A stretch of DNA of 64,000 bases from Azospirillum picis (GCF_017876115.1 NZ_JAGINO010000004.1:124001-188000), one strand, 5' to 3'. Numbered from the stretch's first letter, positions 29,862-38,863 are shown. The notes: generated by a model not told the origin, from the letters alone. Translations and numbers: made by a program.

Positions 29862-30793
29862 AGCGCCGCGACATGATCCTGGTGGTGGACGACACCCCCG
29901 ACACGCTGGGATTCCTGACGGAGGCCATCGAACGGGCCGACCTGACCGTGCTGGTCGCCATCGACGGCGAAAGCGCGTTGGAGCTGGTCGGCCAGATCAC
30001 CCCCGACCTGGTCCTGATGGATGCGGTGATGCCAGGGCTCGACGGCTTCGAGACCTGCCGCCGGCTGAAGCAGATCCCCCACCTGTCGCACATCCCCGTC
30101 ATCTTCATGACCGGCCTCAGCGACACCGAGCATGTGGTGAAGGGGCTGGAGGCGGGCGGCGTCGACTACGTCACCAAGCCCATCGTTGTGGATGAGCTGA
30201 TCGCCCGCATCCGCGTCCACCTGACCAACGCCCGTGTCGCCTACGGCGCGCGCGCGGCGCTGGACGCCACCGGCCGTTTCCTGCTCGCCGCCGGGGCCGA
30301 CGGGCGGATCCTGTGGTGCACGCCGCAGGCGGAGCGGCTGCTGGGCGGCCTGCTGCCGGGCGCCGACGGGCCGGGCCGCGACGCCGTGCCGCTTGCGGCG
30401 ACGCTGGCCGCCGGACTGACCCGCCTGCGCCAGGCCGCGCCCGGCGCCGCCGAGACCTTCACGATGGAGCTGCCGGACGGCGAGCTGGTGCGGCGGCTGG
30501 AATTCTCCTACCTCAGCCCGGCCAACCCGGACGAATACCTGTTCCGCCTGAGCGAGCCCGCCGCCGGCCGGCAGGAAGCGGTCCTGCGCGATGCGCTGGG
30601 GCTGACCGCCCGCGAGGCGGAGGTCCTGCTGTGGATCGCCGGCGGCAAGCCGAACCGAGACATCGGAGAGATCCTCGGCATCAGCCCGCGCACCGTCAAC
30701 AAGCATCTGGAGCAGGTCTTCGCCAAGCTGGGGGTGGAGAACCGGGCTTCGGCCGCCGCCCTGGCGATCCGCACCCTGGCGGCCCGGGCCTGA
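29858..30793 (+). CDS. LuxR-type response regulator partnered with the NCS1 kinase
   Basis: This 311-aa protein has a receiver at 1-125 (Asp11-Asp12; phospho-acceptor Asp55 in LVLMDAVMPG; Lys in YVTKPIVVDEL). A PAS-like middle domain follows (about 135-235; FLLAAGADGRILWCTPQAERLL), then a GerE helix-turn-helix at the end (ALGLTAREAEVLLWIAGGKPNRDIGEILGISPRTVNKHLEQVF). The ATG overlaps the kinase stop, so the two form one regulatory unit. Targets are unknown. The middle domain is unusual, since most NarL/FixJ regulators go straight from receiver to DNA-binding domain. Confidence 0.9.
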   Translation: MKRRDMILVVDDTPDTLGFLTEAIERADLTVLVAIDGESALELVGQITPDLVLMDAVMPGLDGFETCRRLKQIPHLSHIPVIFMTGLSDTEHVVKGLEAGGVDYVTKPIVVDELIARIRVHLTNARVAYGARAALDATGRFLLAAGADGRILWCTPQAERLLGGLLPGADGPGRDAVPLAATLAAGLTRLRQAAPGAAETFTMELPDGELVRRLEFSYLSPANPDEYLFRLSEPAAGRQEAVLRDALGLTAREAEVLLWIAGGKPNRDIGEILGISPRTVNKHLEQVFAKLGVENRASAAALAIRTLAARA

Positions 30794-30802
30794 GCGCGCT
30801 AC

Positions 30803-30844
30803 CGGGAACTTGCCGCTTCACCCCATCACGGGAACTTGTCGCTT
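30803..30844. repeat. Pair of 16-nt direct repeats
   Basis: CGGGAACTTGCCGCTT (30803-30818) and CGGGAACTTGTCGCTT (30829-30844) are direct repeats with one mismatch and a 26-nt period. They lie between the LuxR-type regulator gene and the small orphan gene. They may be tandem binding sites of a regulator, possibly the LuxR-type protein just upstream. Confidence 0.45.
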
Positions 30845-30872
30845 GTCGCGGCTTGATTGCCCGTGAAGCATC

Positions 30873-30893
30873 CCTCCGCAACGCATGCGGAGG
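30873..30893 (+). promoter_or_regulatory. Hairpin that hides the ribosome-binding site of the orphan gene
   Basis: CCTCCGCA-ACGCA-TGCGGAGG forms a perfect 8-bp stem with a 5-nt loop. The right arm contains GGAGG, the ribosome-binding site of the gene starting at 30899 (5-nt spacing). The left arm is therefore an exact anti-Shine-Dalgarno sequence. Translation should depend on opening this stem by a protein, an RNA, temperature or coupling. Confidence 0.55.
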
Positions 30894-30898
30894 CACTG

Positions 30899-31312
30899 AT
30901 GAATCTCTTCTATGGAAAGATGAATTCGCCGGAATACCAGGAAAAGCGCAAGGGCATGGTCGCCTGGATCGTCGAGGCGCTGAACTGCACCGAAACCAAT
31001 GCCGGCCAGTGCCTGAACGATGTGGAAAGCCATTCGGGAACGTCCGAGGGCGGCGGCTCCGGGGTGACGGCGCTGAAGGTCACGGTCGGCAGCGAGACCT
31101 GCGAGGTGTTCCACCATTCGGCCGGCAGGCCGGGGACCGACAAGACGGCGACCGTCTTCTGGATCCAGTACCCCAAGGGCATCGCCAAGGTCGTCGGTCT
31201 CGCCAAGCACCAGACCGACACCACCTATCAGTTCCTCTGGCTCGCCGGTGCCGGCTTTGCCTTCACCAGCACCAAGAAGCCGACCCAGGGCAGCACGATC
31301 AATCCGTTCTGA
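30899..31312 (+). CDS. Orphan protein of unknown function (137 aa)
   Basis: I do not recognise this gene. The ATG at 30899 has a perfect GGAGG site (inside a hairpin). The 137-aa product has an amphipathic start (MNLFYGKMNSPEYQEKRKG), two short Cys-containing stretches (LNCTETNAGQCL; SETCEVF) and a beta-rich second half (TATVFWIQYPKGIAKVV; TTYQFLWLAGAGFAFTST). There is no signal peptide or strong membrane helix. Codon and base use are less GC-extreme than the neighbours' (many AA/TT steps near the start). It follows the NCS1-kinase/LuxR pair on the same strand and may be a target of that system. Confidence 0.65.
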   Translation: MNLFYGKMNSPEYQEKRKGMVAWIVEALNCTETNAGQCLNDVESHSGTSEGGGSGVTALKVTVGSETCEVFHHSAGRPGTDKTATVFWIQYPKGIAKVVGLAKHQTDTTYQFLWLAGAGFAFTSTKKPTQGSTINPF

Positions 31313-31341
31313 CCTCCGCCGGCCGCCGCCTACACCGCCGC

Positions 31342-31794
31342 CTACACGGCCACCGACCGCGTCGCCAGGATGTGGTTCATCGTGCAGGTCATCACCGGCT
31401 CGCCCCGCTGGTTCAGCGTGGTGTAGGCCAGGCGCACCGTTCCGCGGTCGCCGCGCCGCGACGGCTTGGTCTCCGCCACCTCCGCCCGGACGCGGATGGT
31501 GTCGCCGGGGCGGACCGGCTTCAGCCAGCGCAGGTCGTCCAGCCCGGAGCCGCCCAGGCTGGTGCCGGTGATGACCCCAGTGTCGCGCAGCAGCCGGAAG
31601 GTCAGCGACAGCGTGTGGAAGCCGCTGGCGATCAGGCCCTGGAACGGGCCGTCCGCCGCCGCAACCGCATCGAGGTGGAAGGGCTGCGGGTCGAAACGCA
31701 GGGCGAAGTCGAGGATCTGGCTCTCGGTCAGTGTCGCCCCCTCGGATTGGATCACGTCGCCGATGTGGAAATCCTCGAAATAGCGGCCGTGCAT
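31342..31794 (-). CDS. MaoC-like (R)-specific enoyl-hydratase/dehydratase
   Basis: The ATG at 31794 has a GGGGAAGG ribosome-binding site; the longer frame to 32064 overlaps the chemosensory promoter region and is not used. The 150-aa product has the hot-dog fold of MaoC proteins: FEDFHIGDVIQSEG, then the hydratase motif RFDPQPFHLDAVAA (catalytic Asp and His) and FQGLIASGFHTLSL. VRPGDTIRVRAEV, in the second half, is typical. It would hydrate an enoyl-CoA or a related thioester; the exact substrate is unknown. No pathway genes adjoin. It converges with the orphan gene. Confidence 0.85.
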   Translation of the reverse strand: MHGRYFEDFHIGDVIQSEGATLTESQILDFALRFDPQPFHLDAVAAADGPFQGLIASGFHTLSLTFRLLRDTGVITGTSLGGSGLDDLRWLKPVRPGDTIRVRAEVAETKPSRRGDRGTVRLAYTTLNQRGEPVMTCTMNHILATRSVAV

Positions 31795-32021
31795 CGCCTT
31801 CCCCCGTGATGGTTGCCCCGCCGCCGTCGCCAGCGCAAGGCGGGCGGCGGCGAGACGGCGGTCATGGACGATCCTTGAAGGCCGCTGCGCTGTCCAGCGG
31901 GAAGCACCGCTGAATGCGGCCGCGGCTGGGCTGCGGCTGCCAATCGGGGGGGCTCGGCGCACAGGCATAGGACATGTGGCGTAAACCTTTGGAGTAATTC
32001 GCATCCCGGTCGTGATGGGGC

Positions 32022-32627
32022 ATGTTCCCGGTCGGATTCCAGACCATCGACGGACGGATGTCACTCCACCCCACGCACATCGTCTTCCCGCAATCGTCGT
32101 TCCGCTGCGTCGTTTTCTCGGTTGCCGGCCAAGCGCTGGCGCTGCCGGTGGAGGCTGTGCGGCGATTTTTGCCGTTGCCGCGCCTGGACCGCCTTCCCAC
32201 GGCGCCGCTGCCGGTCGAAGGTGTGTTCCGCTACCATGGCGAGATCGTGCCCGTCCTTCGCCTGGGGGCTCTGCTCGACCTCGGCGCCGCGACCGCCGGG
32301 CTCTACGCGCCGCTGATCCTGATCACTTGGCAGGGACGCCCGGCGGCGCTCCTGGTCGACCAGGTGCATGGCGACGTGGCGGTGCCGGTGGAGGAGCGGG
32401 TGCCGTCGGACCCGTCGCTGTCCTTCAACGGCTGCGCCGTCGCCGCCTTCCCCGACCGGGTCACCGGCCGCCCGGGCACTGTGACCCTGCTCGACCCCGG
32501 CCGCCTGTTGAGCGAGGCGGAATCCCGCCTGCTCGACGCCTTCCGGGCCGCGGAGGAGCGCAGGCTCGGGCAATGGAACGATGGCCAGCCTGCCGGCATG
32601 GCGGCGGGCGGGGAGGGAGTGCCGTGA
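32022..32627 (+). CDS. CheW-like coupling protein (WspB-like)
   Basis: This 201-aa protein has a single CheW domain: RCVVFSVAGQALALPVEAVRRF, then VEGVFRYHGEIVPVLRLGALL and LILITWQGRPAALLVDQVHGDV. CheW couples receptor to CheA. It is the first gene of an eight-gene chemosensory operon in WspB-WspC-WspD-WspA-WspE-WspF order. The ATG at 32022 has a GATGGGG site. An ATG at 32058 is an alternative with a weaker site. Its stop overlaps the cheR GTG by 4 nt (GTGA). The C-terminal 40 residues are a basic, Gly-rich extension. Confidence 0.85.
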   Translation: MFPVGFQTIDGRMSLHPTHIVFPQSSFRCVVFSVAGQALALPVEAVRRFLPLPRLDRLPTAPLPVEGVFRYHGEIVPVLRLGALLDLGAATAGLYAPLILITWQGRPAALLVDQVHGDVAVPVEERVPSDPSLSFNGCAVAAFPDRVTGRPGTVTLLDPGRLLSEAESRLLDAFRAAEERRLGQWNDGQPAGMAAGGEGVP

Positions 32628-34024
32628 TTGCGTCAACCAGCGCGATCGAGGCGATTCGCCGCGACCCGAGCTTCCAGCGCCTGAAAACGATGGTGATCGG
32701 CGATACCGGCCTCGCCTATTACGCCGACAAGGACGCGGCCTTCGCCGAGCGCATCAACCGCCGCCTGCCTTTCGGGCGGATCTCGACCGTCGCCGGCTAT
32801 CTGTCGGCGCTGGAGGCCCAGGGACCGACCGGGCCGGAATACCAGGGGCTGATCAACGAGCTGGCGGTCGGCGAAACCTTCTTCTTCCGCTACATCGAGC
32901 AGTTCGAGGCGCTGCGGGCCGTCGCCATCCCCGAATGCCTGCGCCGCAATCAGGCGACCCGGCTGCTGCGCATCTGGAGCGCCGGCTGCTCGATCGGGCC
33001 GGAGGCCTACACGATCGAAATCCTGCTGAAGCAGCATTTCGCCAGCCAGCTCGAAGGCTGGCAGGTCCACATCATCGGGACCGACATCAACGACGCCTTC
33101 CTGGAGCAGGCGCGCCGCGGCGCCTATGGCGACTGGGCGGTCCGCGGCTTGGCGCCGGAAACGCTGGAGGCCTGCTTCGACCGCCAGGACAAGCTGTGGT
33201 CGGTCAAGCAGAAGTACCGGCAATGGACGAGTTTCATGCACTTCAACCTGGTTGAAGGGGAAATTCCGTCCTATCCTCACGGCATCGGGCATTTCGACAT
33301 CATCCTGTGCCGCAACGTCATGATTTATTTCGACGAGGCGACACGCCATCGGCTGCTCGGCGACCTGCATCATGCGCTGGCCGACGGCGGCTGGCTGGTG
33401 GTCGGCCATGCCGAGGCCGGACCGCAAATGAACGAGCTGTTCATCCCGGTGTCGGTGCCGGGCGCCACGCTCTACCGCAAGCAGGCGGAACAGCCGGCTC
33501 CCCCTCCCGCTTCGGCGGCCCTGCCGGCCGGGTCCGCCGCGGCGGCCAGGCTGCAGCGGTCTGCCGCCGCGGCCTCGTTCCGCCCGGTATCGCCACCGCC
33601 ACCGCCACCGCCGCCACCACGGGCGGCGACGCCGCCCGCGGTTCCGGCTCCTCCCGATTCGGCGGACACCAACGACCGGTCGACGGTGCTGGAAGGCTGC
33701 CTCGCGCGGGTCGAGGCGAACCGGCTCGATCCCGCCGCCCACTACCAGCTCGGGCTGGCCGAGGAGGAACTGGGCGTCGGCGATCCGGTCGCCGCCTTCA
33801 AGCGGGCGCTCTACCTAGATCCGCGCTTCGTGCTGGCGGACTATCACCTTGCGCTCGCCTACTGGCGGCGCGGCAAGCTGGCTCCGGCCCAGCGCCACTT
33901 CCGTAACGCGCGCGAAGCGCTGGACGACCGCTCCGACGAGGAGGCGGTGACCGAAGGCGGCGGCCTGACCGTGCAGGAGCTGCGCGGGATGCTGGACCTC
34001 TGGCTGTCGGGTGAGGAGGCATGA
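32624..34024 (+). CDS. cheR: CheR methyltransferase with C-terminal TPR (WspC-like)
   Basis: The GTG at 32624 overlaps the cheW stop and gives 466 aa. The CheR domain fills residues 10-270: ELAVGETFFFRYIEQFEAL, the SAM-binding RIWSAGCSIGPEAYTIEILL, and DIILCRNVMIYFDEA. A Pro/Ala-rich linker with a run of prolines (about 325-340) follows, then at least two TPR repeats (AHYQLGLAEEELGVGDPVAAF; ADYHLALAYWRRGKLAPAQRHF). TPR-bearing CheR proteins are typical of WspC, which methylates the Wsp receptor. The cheR stop overlaps the next cheW gene by 4 nt. Confidence 0.92.
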   Translation: MIASTSAIEAIRRDPSFQRLKTMVIGDTGLAYYADKDAAFAERINRRLPFGRISTVAGYLSALEAQGPTGPEYQGLINELAVGETFFFRYIEQFEALRAVAIPECLRRNQATRLLRIWSAGCSIGPEAYTIEILLKQHFASQLEGWQVHIIGTDINDAFLEQARRGAYGDWAVRGLAPETLEACFDRQDKLWSVKQKYRQWTSFMHFNLVEGEIPSYPHGIGHFDIILCRNVMIYFDEATRHRLLGDLHHALADGGWLVVGHAEAGPQMNELFIPVSVPGATLYRKQAEQPAPPPASAALPAGSAAAARLQRSAAAASFRPVSPPPPPPPPPRAATPPAVPAPPDSADTNDRSTVLEGCLARVEANRLDPAAHYQLGLAEEELGVGDPVAAFKRALYLDPRFVLADYHLALAYWRRGKLAPAQRHFRNAREALDDRSDEEAVTEGGGLTVQELRGMLDLWLSGEEA

Positions 34025-34653
34025 TGGGGGCGGGGGATTTGCCCGACGGCACGGCGCCGCCGGTCCAGGGAGCGCGTGTCGACTGGGAGGCGGTGCGGCA
34101 CCGGATGGCGCGGCGCAACGCCGAGCTGTGGGAGGTCTTCGACGGCCGTGGGCCGTGGGCCGACGCGGTGCTCGAACGCCGGGCGGCCGAACTCGCCGAG
34201 CGTCCGGACGCCCCGGATGCCAAGTCCACCGGCATACCGATGCTGGTCGCGCGCGGGGAGGCGACGGTCTATGGGCTGGAACTGCGCCATCTCGGCCATA
34301 TCGTGCCGATGCCGCGGCTGGCGCGGGTGCCCGGGGCGGCGCCGGCGGTGCTGGGGGTGATCGCGGTGGCCGGGCGGGTGATGCGGCTGTTCGACCTCGA
34401 CCGGCTGTGCGGCGGCGTCGGGGCAACGCCGGGCGGCGAGGGCAGCCGGGAGGACGCCGGCTATGCCGTCGTGCTGCGCATGGGCGGTGCCCGTCCGGCG
34501 GCCTTGCGGGTGAGCGCGGTCGACCGGGTGGCCGACATCGAACCGCCGCGCGCGGACGCACCGGAAGAAGCCGGGCAGTTCGTCAAGGCGATTACCAAAG
34601 ACCGCATGGCGATCCTCGACATGGGCGCCCTGCTCGAATTCGTGAAGAGCTGA
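34021..34653 (+). CDS. CheW-like protein with helical N-terminus (WspD-like)
   Basis: In this 210-aa protein the first 70 residues (DWEAVRHRMARRNAELWEVF; VLERRAAELAERPD) form the WspD-type helical N-terminus. A CheW domain follows from about residue 75 (MLVARGEATVYGLELRHLGHI; VLGVIAVAGRVMRLFDLDRL). The sequence RRNAELWEV with RxxxLA is a feature I associate with WspD proteins. It is the second coupling protein of the operon and may bind another face of the receptor array or organise the kinase at a different site. ATGA overlap with cheR. Confidence 0.85.
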   Translation: MMGAGDLPDGTAPPVQGARVDWEAVRHRMARRNAELWEVFDGRGPWADAVLERRAAELAERPDAPDAKSTGIPMLVARGEATVYGLELRHLGHIVPMPRLARVPGAAPAVLGVIAVAGRVMRLFDLDRLCGGVGATPGGEGSREDAGYAVVLRMGGARPAALRVSAVDRVADIEPPRADAPEEAGQFVKAITKDRMAILDMGALLEFVKS

Positions 34654-34683
34654 TACCGGCAGAACCGGGGCTGGAGTCCAAGA

Positions 34684-36372
34684 ATGAACATCAAAGTCGC
34701 GCACAAGCTGGTCCTGGGCTTCGCAGTCGTCTGCGTTCTGACGGCGCTGCTCGCCCTGTTTCAGATGGCCCGATTCTCCGACGCGCTGACCGTCATCATG
34801 GCGGTGTCCAGCTACGACAACGAAGCGTCGGACATGGTCACCAGGGTGGGGACCCTGCAGGGTGAGCTGCGCAGCACGCGCGAGACGGCGCTGAACGGCG
34901 TCGCGATCGCCAATGCCGAGGGGCGCGTCGCCGAAATCCCGACGATCCTGCTCCCGCTGCACCGCCATTACGACCAGACCAGCGTCCAGTTGCGCGATCT
35001 GCTGGGGCGCCTGCGCTCGGTGATATCGGAGCGGGTCTCCCGGTCGACGGTGGACACCCGCCGCCGCCGGTGGATCGAGCTGGACGCCGCCGTGACCGAG
35101 ATCGCCGGCGCCGTGACCCAGGTCGGGGACGAGGCGCAGGCGATCTACACCATGCTGGAGAACAATCAGGTCCCCGAGGCGCTCCAGCGCCGCGCCCGCG
35201 TCGAGGAGCTGCGCAAGACGCTGGATGCCCGCATCGCCCAGGCGCAGGACACCATCGACAAGCTGACCGACGCCGGCCGCGAGGAAATCCGCTCCATCTA
35301 TGATTCGGCGGTGCAGGCGTCTCTGATCGCCCTGGTCGTCGTCTTCCTGACCGCCGTGGTGGTCGCCTTCCTGATCGGCAGCTCCATCACCCGGCGGCTG
35401 GGCCGCGCCATCGACTTCGTGACACGGGTCGGCCATGGCGACCTGACGCAGGAGATCGCCATCGCCGGCAAGGACGAGCTGGCGATCCTCGGCCAGCACC
35501 TCAACGAGATGGCCGGCCGGCTGAAGTCGATGGCCACCACCACCCGCGAGACGGCGGAAAGCGTCCACGCCGCGACCGCCCAAATCCGCGCCTCCACCCA
35601 GCAGCAGTCGGCGAGCGTCGCCGAGCAGCTCGCCGCCGTCGAGCAGACCACCGCGACCCTGTCGGAGATCACCGAATCGGGGGCGCAGATCAACCGCCGG
35701 GCCCAGGACGTCGCGCAGGGCGCCCAGACGGTGGCGGCCTCCAGCCATTCCGGCATGAAGGCGGTGGACGACACCATCCAGGCGATGGACGCCATCCGCG
35801 AGCAGGCCGAGGCGGTCGCCGAGAACATCGTCATGCTGTCCGAACGGACCCAGGCGATCGGCGAGATCATCGTGACGGTGAACGACATCGCCGAGCGCTG
35901 CCACCTGCTGGCGCTGAACGCCGCCATCGAGGCGGCCGCGGCCGGCGAGCATGGCCGGACCTTTTCCATCGTCGCCGGCGAGATCAAGAGCCTCGCCGAC
36001 CAGTCGAAGGAGGCGACCTCCCAGGTCCGCTCCAACCTCTCGGAGATCCAGCACGGCATCAACGCCTCGGTCATGCTGACGGAGGAGGCGGTCAAGCGCG
36101 TCGCCGCCGGCAAGCGCCAGACCGACGCCACCCAGTCCACCATCCGGACGATGGCGGAGAACATCCAGGAGAGCGTCCTCGCCTTCCAGCAGATCGTCGC
36201 CGGCACCAACCAGCAGCAGATCGGCCTGGAGCAGGTGATCCAGGCGCTGCAGAACATCCGCGAGGCCAGCAGCCAGACCGCCGCCGGCACCCGGCAGCTC
36301 GAAGGTGCCGCCGCCAACCTGAACAACCTCGGCCAGGGCCTGGTCGAGGCGGTGCGGAACTACCGGGTTTAA
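34684..36372 (+). CDS. Methyl-accepting chemoreceptor (WspA-like position)
   Basis: This 562-aa receptor has a first membrane helix at about 9-30 and a periplasmic four-helix-bundle-like ligand domain (31-210; helices such as SASYDNEASDMVTRV-type segments). A second helix follows at about 215-237 (LIALVVVFLTAVVVAFLIGSS), then HAMP (238-290) and a long cytoplasmic coiled coil. Its tip reads ERCHLLALNAAIEAAAAGEHG and FSIVAGEIKSLADQS. Gln- and Glu-rich helices provide likely methylation sites (QQQSASVAEQLAAVEQTTATL). I see no C-terminal CheR-binding pentapeptide. WspA senses surface contact in Pseudomonas; the stimulus here is unknown. Confidence 0.9.
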   Translation: MNIKVAHKLVLGFAVVCVLTALLALFQMARFSDALTVIMAVSSYDNEASDMVTRVGTLQGELRSTRETALNGVAIANAEGRVAEIPTILLPLHRHYDQTSVQLRDLLGRLRSVISERVSRSTVDTRRRRWIELDAAVTEIAGAVTQVGDEAQAIYTMLENNQVPEALQRRARVEELRKTLDARIAQAQDTIDKLTDAGREEIRSIYDSAVQASLIALVVVFLTAVVVAFLIGSSITRRLGRAIDFVTRVGHGDLTQEIAIAGKDELAILGQHLNEMAGRLKSMATTTRETAESVHAATAQIRASTQQQSASVAEQLAAVEQTTATLSEITESGAQINRRAQDVAQGAQTVAASSHSGMKAVDDTIQAMDAIREQAEAVAENIVMLSERTQAIGEIIVTVNDIAERCHLLALNAAIEAAAAGEHGRTFSIVAGEIKSLADQSKEATSQVRSNLSEIQHGINASVMLTEEAVKRVAAGKRQTDATQSTIRTMAENIQESVLAFQQIVAGTNQQQIGLEQVIQALQNIREASSQTAAGTRQLEGAAANLNNLGQGLVEAVRNYRV

Positions 36373-36517
36373 CGGGAATGAAGGCCCTCCCTCTCCGCCG
36401 TCCCGGCCGCCCTCCGCGGGAAGCCGCGACCCGCCCGCCGCCGGGAACCCGGCCGTGCCGGACCCGCCTGTGCCGGACCGTGCTGTCCCGAACCGGGCCG
36501 TCGGGGCGGGGGGCCTG

Positions 36518-38863
36518 ATGGATATCCGCCAGCGCCTGCTCGCCGCCTTCGAGCTTGAGCACAAGGATCACCTCGCGGCGATCCGCAGCGCCCTGCGCGA
36601 TGCCGAGGCGACCGGCGAGCCGCCCGACATTGTCGACATCCACCGGCGCGCCCACAGCCTGAAGGGGGCTGCCCGCGCGGTGGACCTGCCGGAGGTCGAG
36701 GCGATCTCCCACCGGCTGGAGGCGGCCTTCATCGCGATCCAGAAGGGCGAGGCGACGCTCGACGCCGTCGCGGCGTCGACGGTCCGCCGTGCGCTCGACG
36801 CCATCGAGGATCTGGTCGCCTGGTCGCTCCGGGGCGGCGGCGAGGTGGAAACCGCCGGCGTGCTGAGGGACCTTGAGGCGATGGCCGGCGGCCGTGCCGC
36901 CTCGCCGTCCGCCGCTTCGTCGTCCGCCGCGTCGACTCCGGCTGCGCGGCCGCGCCGGCCCGCGCCCCAAACCGGCCCGGGGGCTGCCCCGAGCGCCGCC
37001 CCGGGCGCCGACCATGGGGCAGCCGACGCCGAGATGCCGTGGACGCCGCCGCCGCGGCGCCGCGCGGCACAGGACGACTCGGACAGCTCGTCGCTGGTCC
37101 GCATCGCCGCCCAGGGGCTGGAGAGGCTGTCCGAGACCGCGTCCGCCCTGCTGCCGGAGGTCGAGGCCCAGGCGGTGCTGGGCGAGCAGCTCCGGATGCT
37201 GCGACAGGAATGGCGGGCGCTGGACCGGGCCTGGCGGCACCTGCGGGTGCAGATCGGCCGCGGCGAGACCGTGGGCGCCGCGACCGGCAAGGGCAACGAC
37301 GACTGGAGCGAGGGGCGGGGCACGCTGCCGGCGGTGATGGCCTTCGAGCGGCGGTTCCGCGCGCTGGGCGGTGCGCTCGACTCCACGCACCGCAGCCACG
37401 ACCGGCTGCTGTGGTCGATGCGGCGCTGGGGCGGCGGCTTCCAGCAGGACATGCGGCGCCTGCGCATGCTGCCGGCGGACAACCAGCTCGGCGGGCTGGG
37501 CCGCATGATCCGCGACATCAGCCGGGCCGAGGGCAAGGAGGTCGAGGTCGACGCCCGCGGGCTGGAGGTGGAGGCGGACCGCGCCGTCCTCCAGCGCCTG
37601 AAGGACCCGATCCTGCACATCGCCCGCAACGCCATCAGCCACGGCATCGAGACGCCGGCGGAACGACTGGCGATCGGCAAGCGGCCGGCCGCCCGCGTGA
37701 CCATCGCGGCGTCGGTGGAGGGGGCCAGGCTGCGCCTGTCGATCGAGGATGACGGCCGCGGGCTCGACCGCGCGGCGATCCTGCGCAAGGCGGTGGAACG
37801 CGGCCTGATCGATGCGGACAAGGTGCCGGACGATCCCGCCGCCATGCCGGTGGAGCAGATGACGGAGTTCCTCTTCCACCCCGGCTTCTCCACCGCGGCC
37901 CGCACGACCGAACTGGCCGGCCGCGGCATGGGGCTGGCCATCGCACGGCGGGAGGTGGAGCGGCTCCAGGGCAACCTGACCATCGCCGAACGGCCAGGCG
38001 GCGGCACCGGCGTGGTCATCGAGGTGCCGCTGAGCCTGCTCAGCCAGCGCCTGGTGTTCGTGGCGGTGCAGGACCAGACGCTGGCGATCCCCGCCGCCGA
38101 CGTCGTCGGGCTCCGCCGCACCACGGCCGACGCGCTCTTCTCCGGCATCGGCACGCCGATGATCCGCATCGGCGACGACGAGATCGCCCTGACCTCGCTG
38201 GCGGCCCTGCTGGGCATGGAGGCGCCGGTGGTGCCCTCCGCCGAACGGACGCTGGCCCTGGTCGTGGTGCGGTCGGGCGAGCGGCGGCTGGCGCTGGCGG
38301 TCGACCGCTTCGTCGCCACGCGCGAGACGGTGGTGACGGCGGCCGAGGAGACCGGCCTCGACCCCTCGCGCTACATCGGCACGGTGCTGATGGATGACGG
38401 CGGACCCGCCCTGGTCCTCAACATCGCCGGCCTGATGCCGCTGCCCGGCAGTGTCCTCCCTCCGCCGGCGCGGCCGGGGGACGATGTGCCGAAAGCCAAG
38501 GCTCATATCCTGGTTGTCGATGACAGCATCACCACCCGCACGCTGGAAAAGAGCATCCTCGAAGCCCATGGTTATCGGGTGACGCTGTGCGTCGACGGGC
38601 GCGAGGCTCTGGAACGCCTTTCGGAAGGGATGGAGGTTGGCCTGATCATCAGCGACGTCGAGATGCCACGGATGGACGGCTTCGCCCTGCTGCAGGCGGT
38701 CAAGGCGGACAAGAGGCTGGCCGAGCTGCCGGTGATCCTGGTGACGTCGCGCGCCAGCGACGAGGACCGCGAGCGCGGCCTGCGGCTCGGCGCCGACGCC
38801 TACATCGTCAAGACCCGCTTCGACCAGAACGAGCTTCTGGCCGGCATCCGGCGGCTGCTGTGA
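36518..38863 (+). CDS. cheA: CheA-receiver hybrid kinase (WspE-like)
   Basis: I use the ATG at 36518 (781 aa), since the frame back to GTG 36455 adds a Pro-rich stretch. The HPt domain (1-110) carries phospho-His46 in HRRAHSLKGAAR. A long Ala/Pro linker (130-190) shows no clear P2 domain. A dimerisation helix pair and HATPase follow (HIARNAISHGIETPAER; EDDGRGLDRAAIL; GRGMGLAIARREVERL), then a CheW-like P5 domain and a C-terminal receiver (VVDDSITTRTLEKSIL; ISDVEMPRMDG; IVKTRFDQ). The CheA-receiver form is characteristic of WspE and other alternative-function chemosensory systems. The stop overlaps the cheB GTG. Confidence 0.92.
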   Translation: MDIRQRLLAAFELEHKDHLAAIRSALRDAEATGEPPDIVDIHRRAHSLKGAARAVDLPEVEAISHRLEAAFIAIQKGEATLDAVAASTVRRALDAIEDLVAWSLRGGGEVETAGVLRDLEAMAGGRAASPSAASSSAASTPAARPRRPAPQTGPGAAPSAAPGADHGAADAEMPWTPPPRRRAAQDDSDSSSLVRIAAQGLERLSETASALLPEVEAQAVLGEQLRMLRQEWRALDRAWRHLRVQIGRGETVGAATGKGNDDWSEGRGTLPAVMAFERRFRALGGALDSTHRSHDRLLWSMRRWGGGFQQDMRRLRMLPADNQLGGLGRMIRDISRAEGKEVEVDARGLEVEADRAVLQRLKDPILHIARNAISHGIETPAERLAIGKRPAARVTIAASVEGARLRLSIEDDGRGLDRAAILRKAVERGLIDADKVPDDPAAMPVEQMTEFLFHPGFSTAARTTELAGRGMGLAIARREVERLQGNLTIAERPGGGTGVVIEVPLSLLSQRLVFVAVQDQTLAIPAADVVGLRRTTADALFSGIGTPMIRIGDDEIALTSLAALLGMEAPVVPSAERTLALVVVRSGERRLALAVDRFVATRETVVTAAEETGLDPSRYIGTVLMDDGGPALVLNIAGLMPLPGSVLPPPARPGDDVPKAKAHILVVDDSITTRTLEKSILEAHGYRVTLCVDGREALERLSEGMEVGLIISDVEMPRMDGFALLQAVKADKRLAELPVILVTSRASDEDRERGLRLGADAYIVKTRFDQNELLAGIRRLL

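Noticed and set aside
30803-30844. EcfG-type promoter from the two GGAAC units before the orphan gene
   Set aside because: No CGTT lies 16 or 17 nt after either GGAAC.
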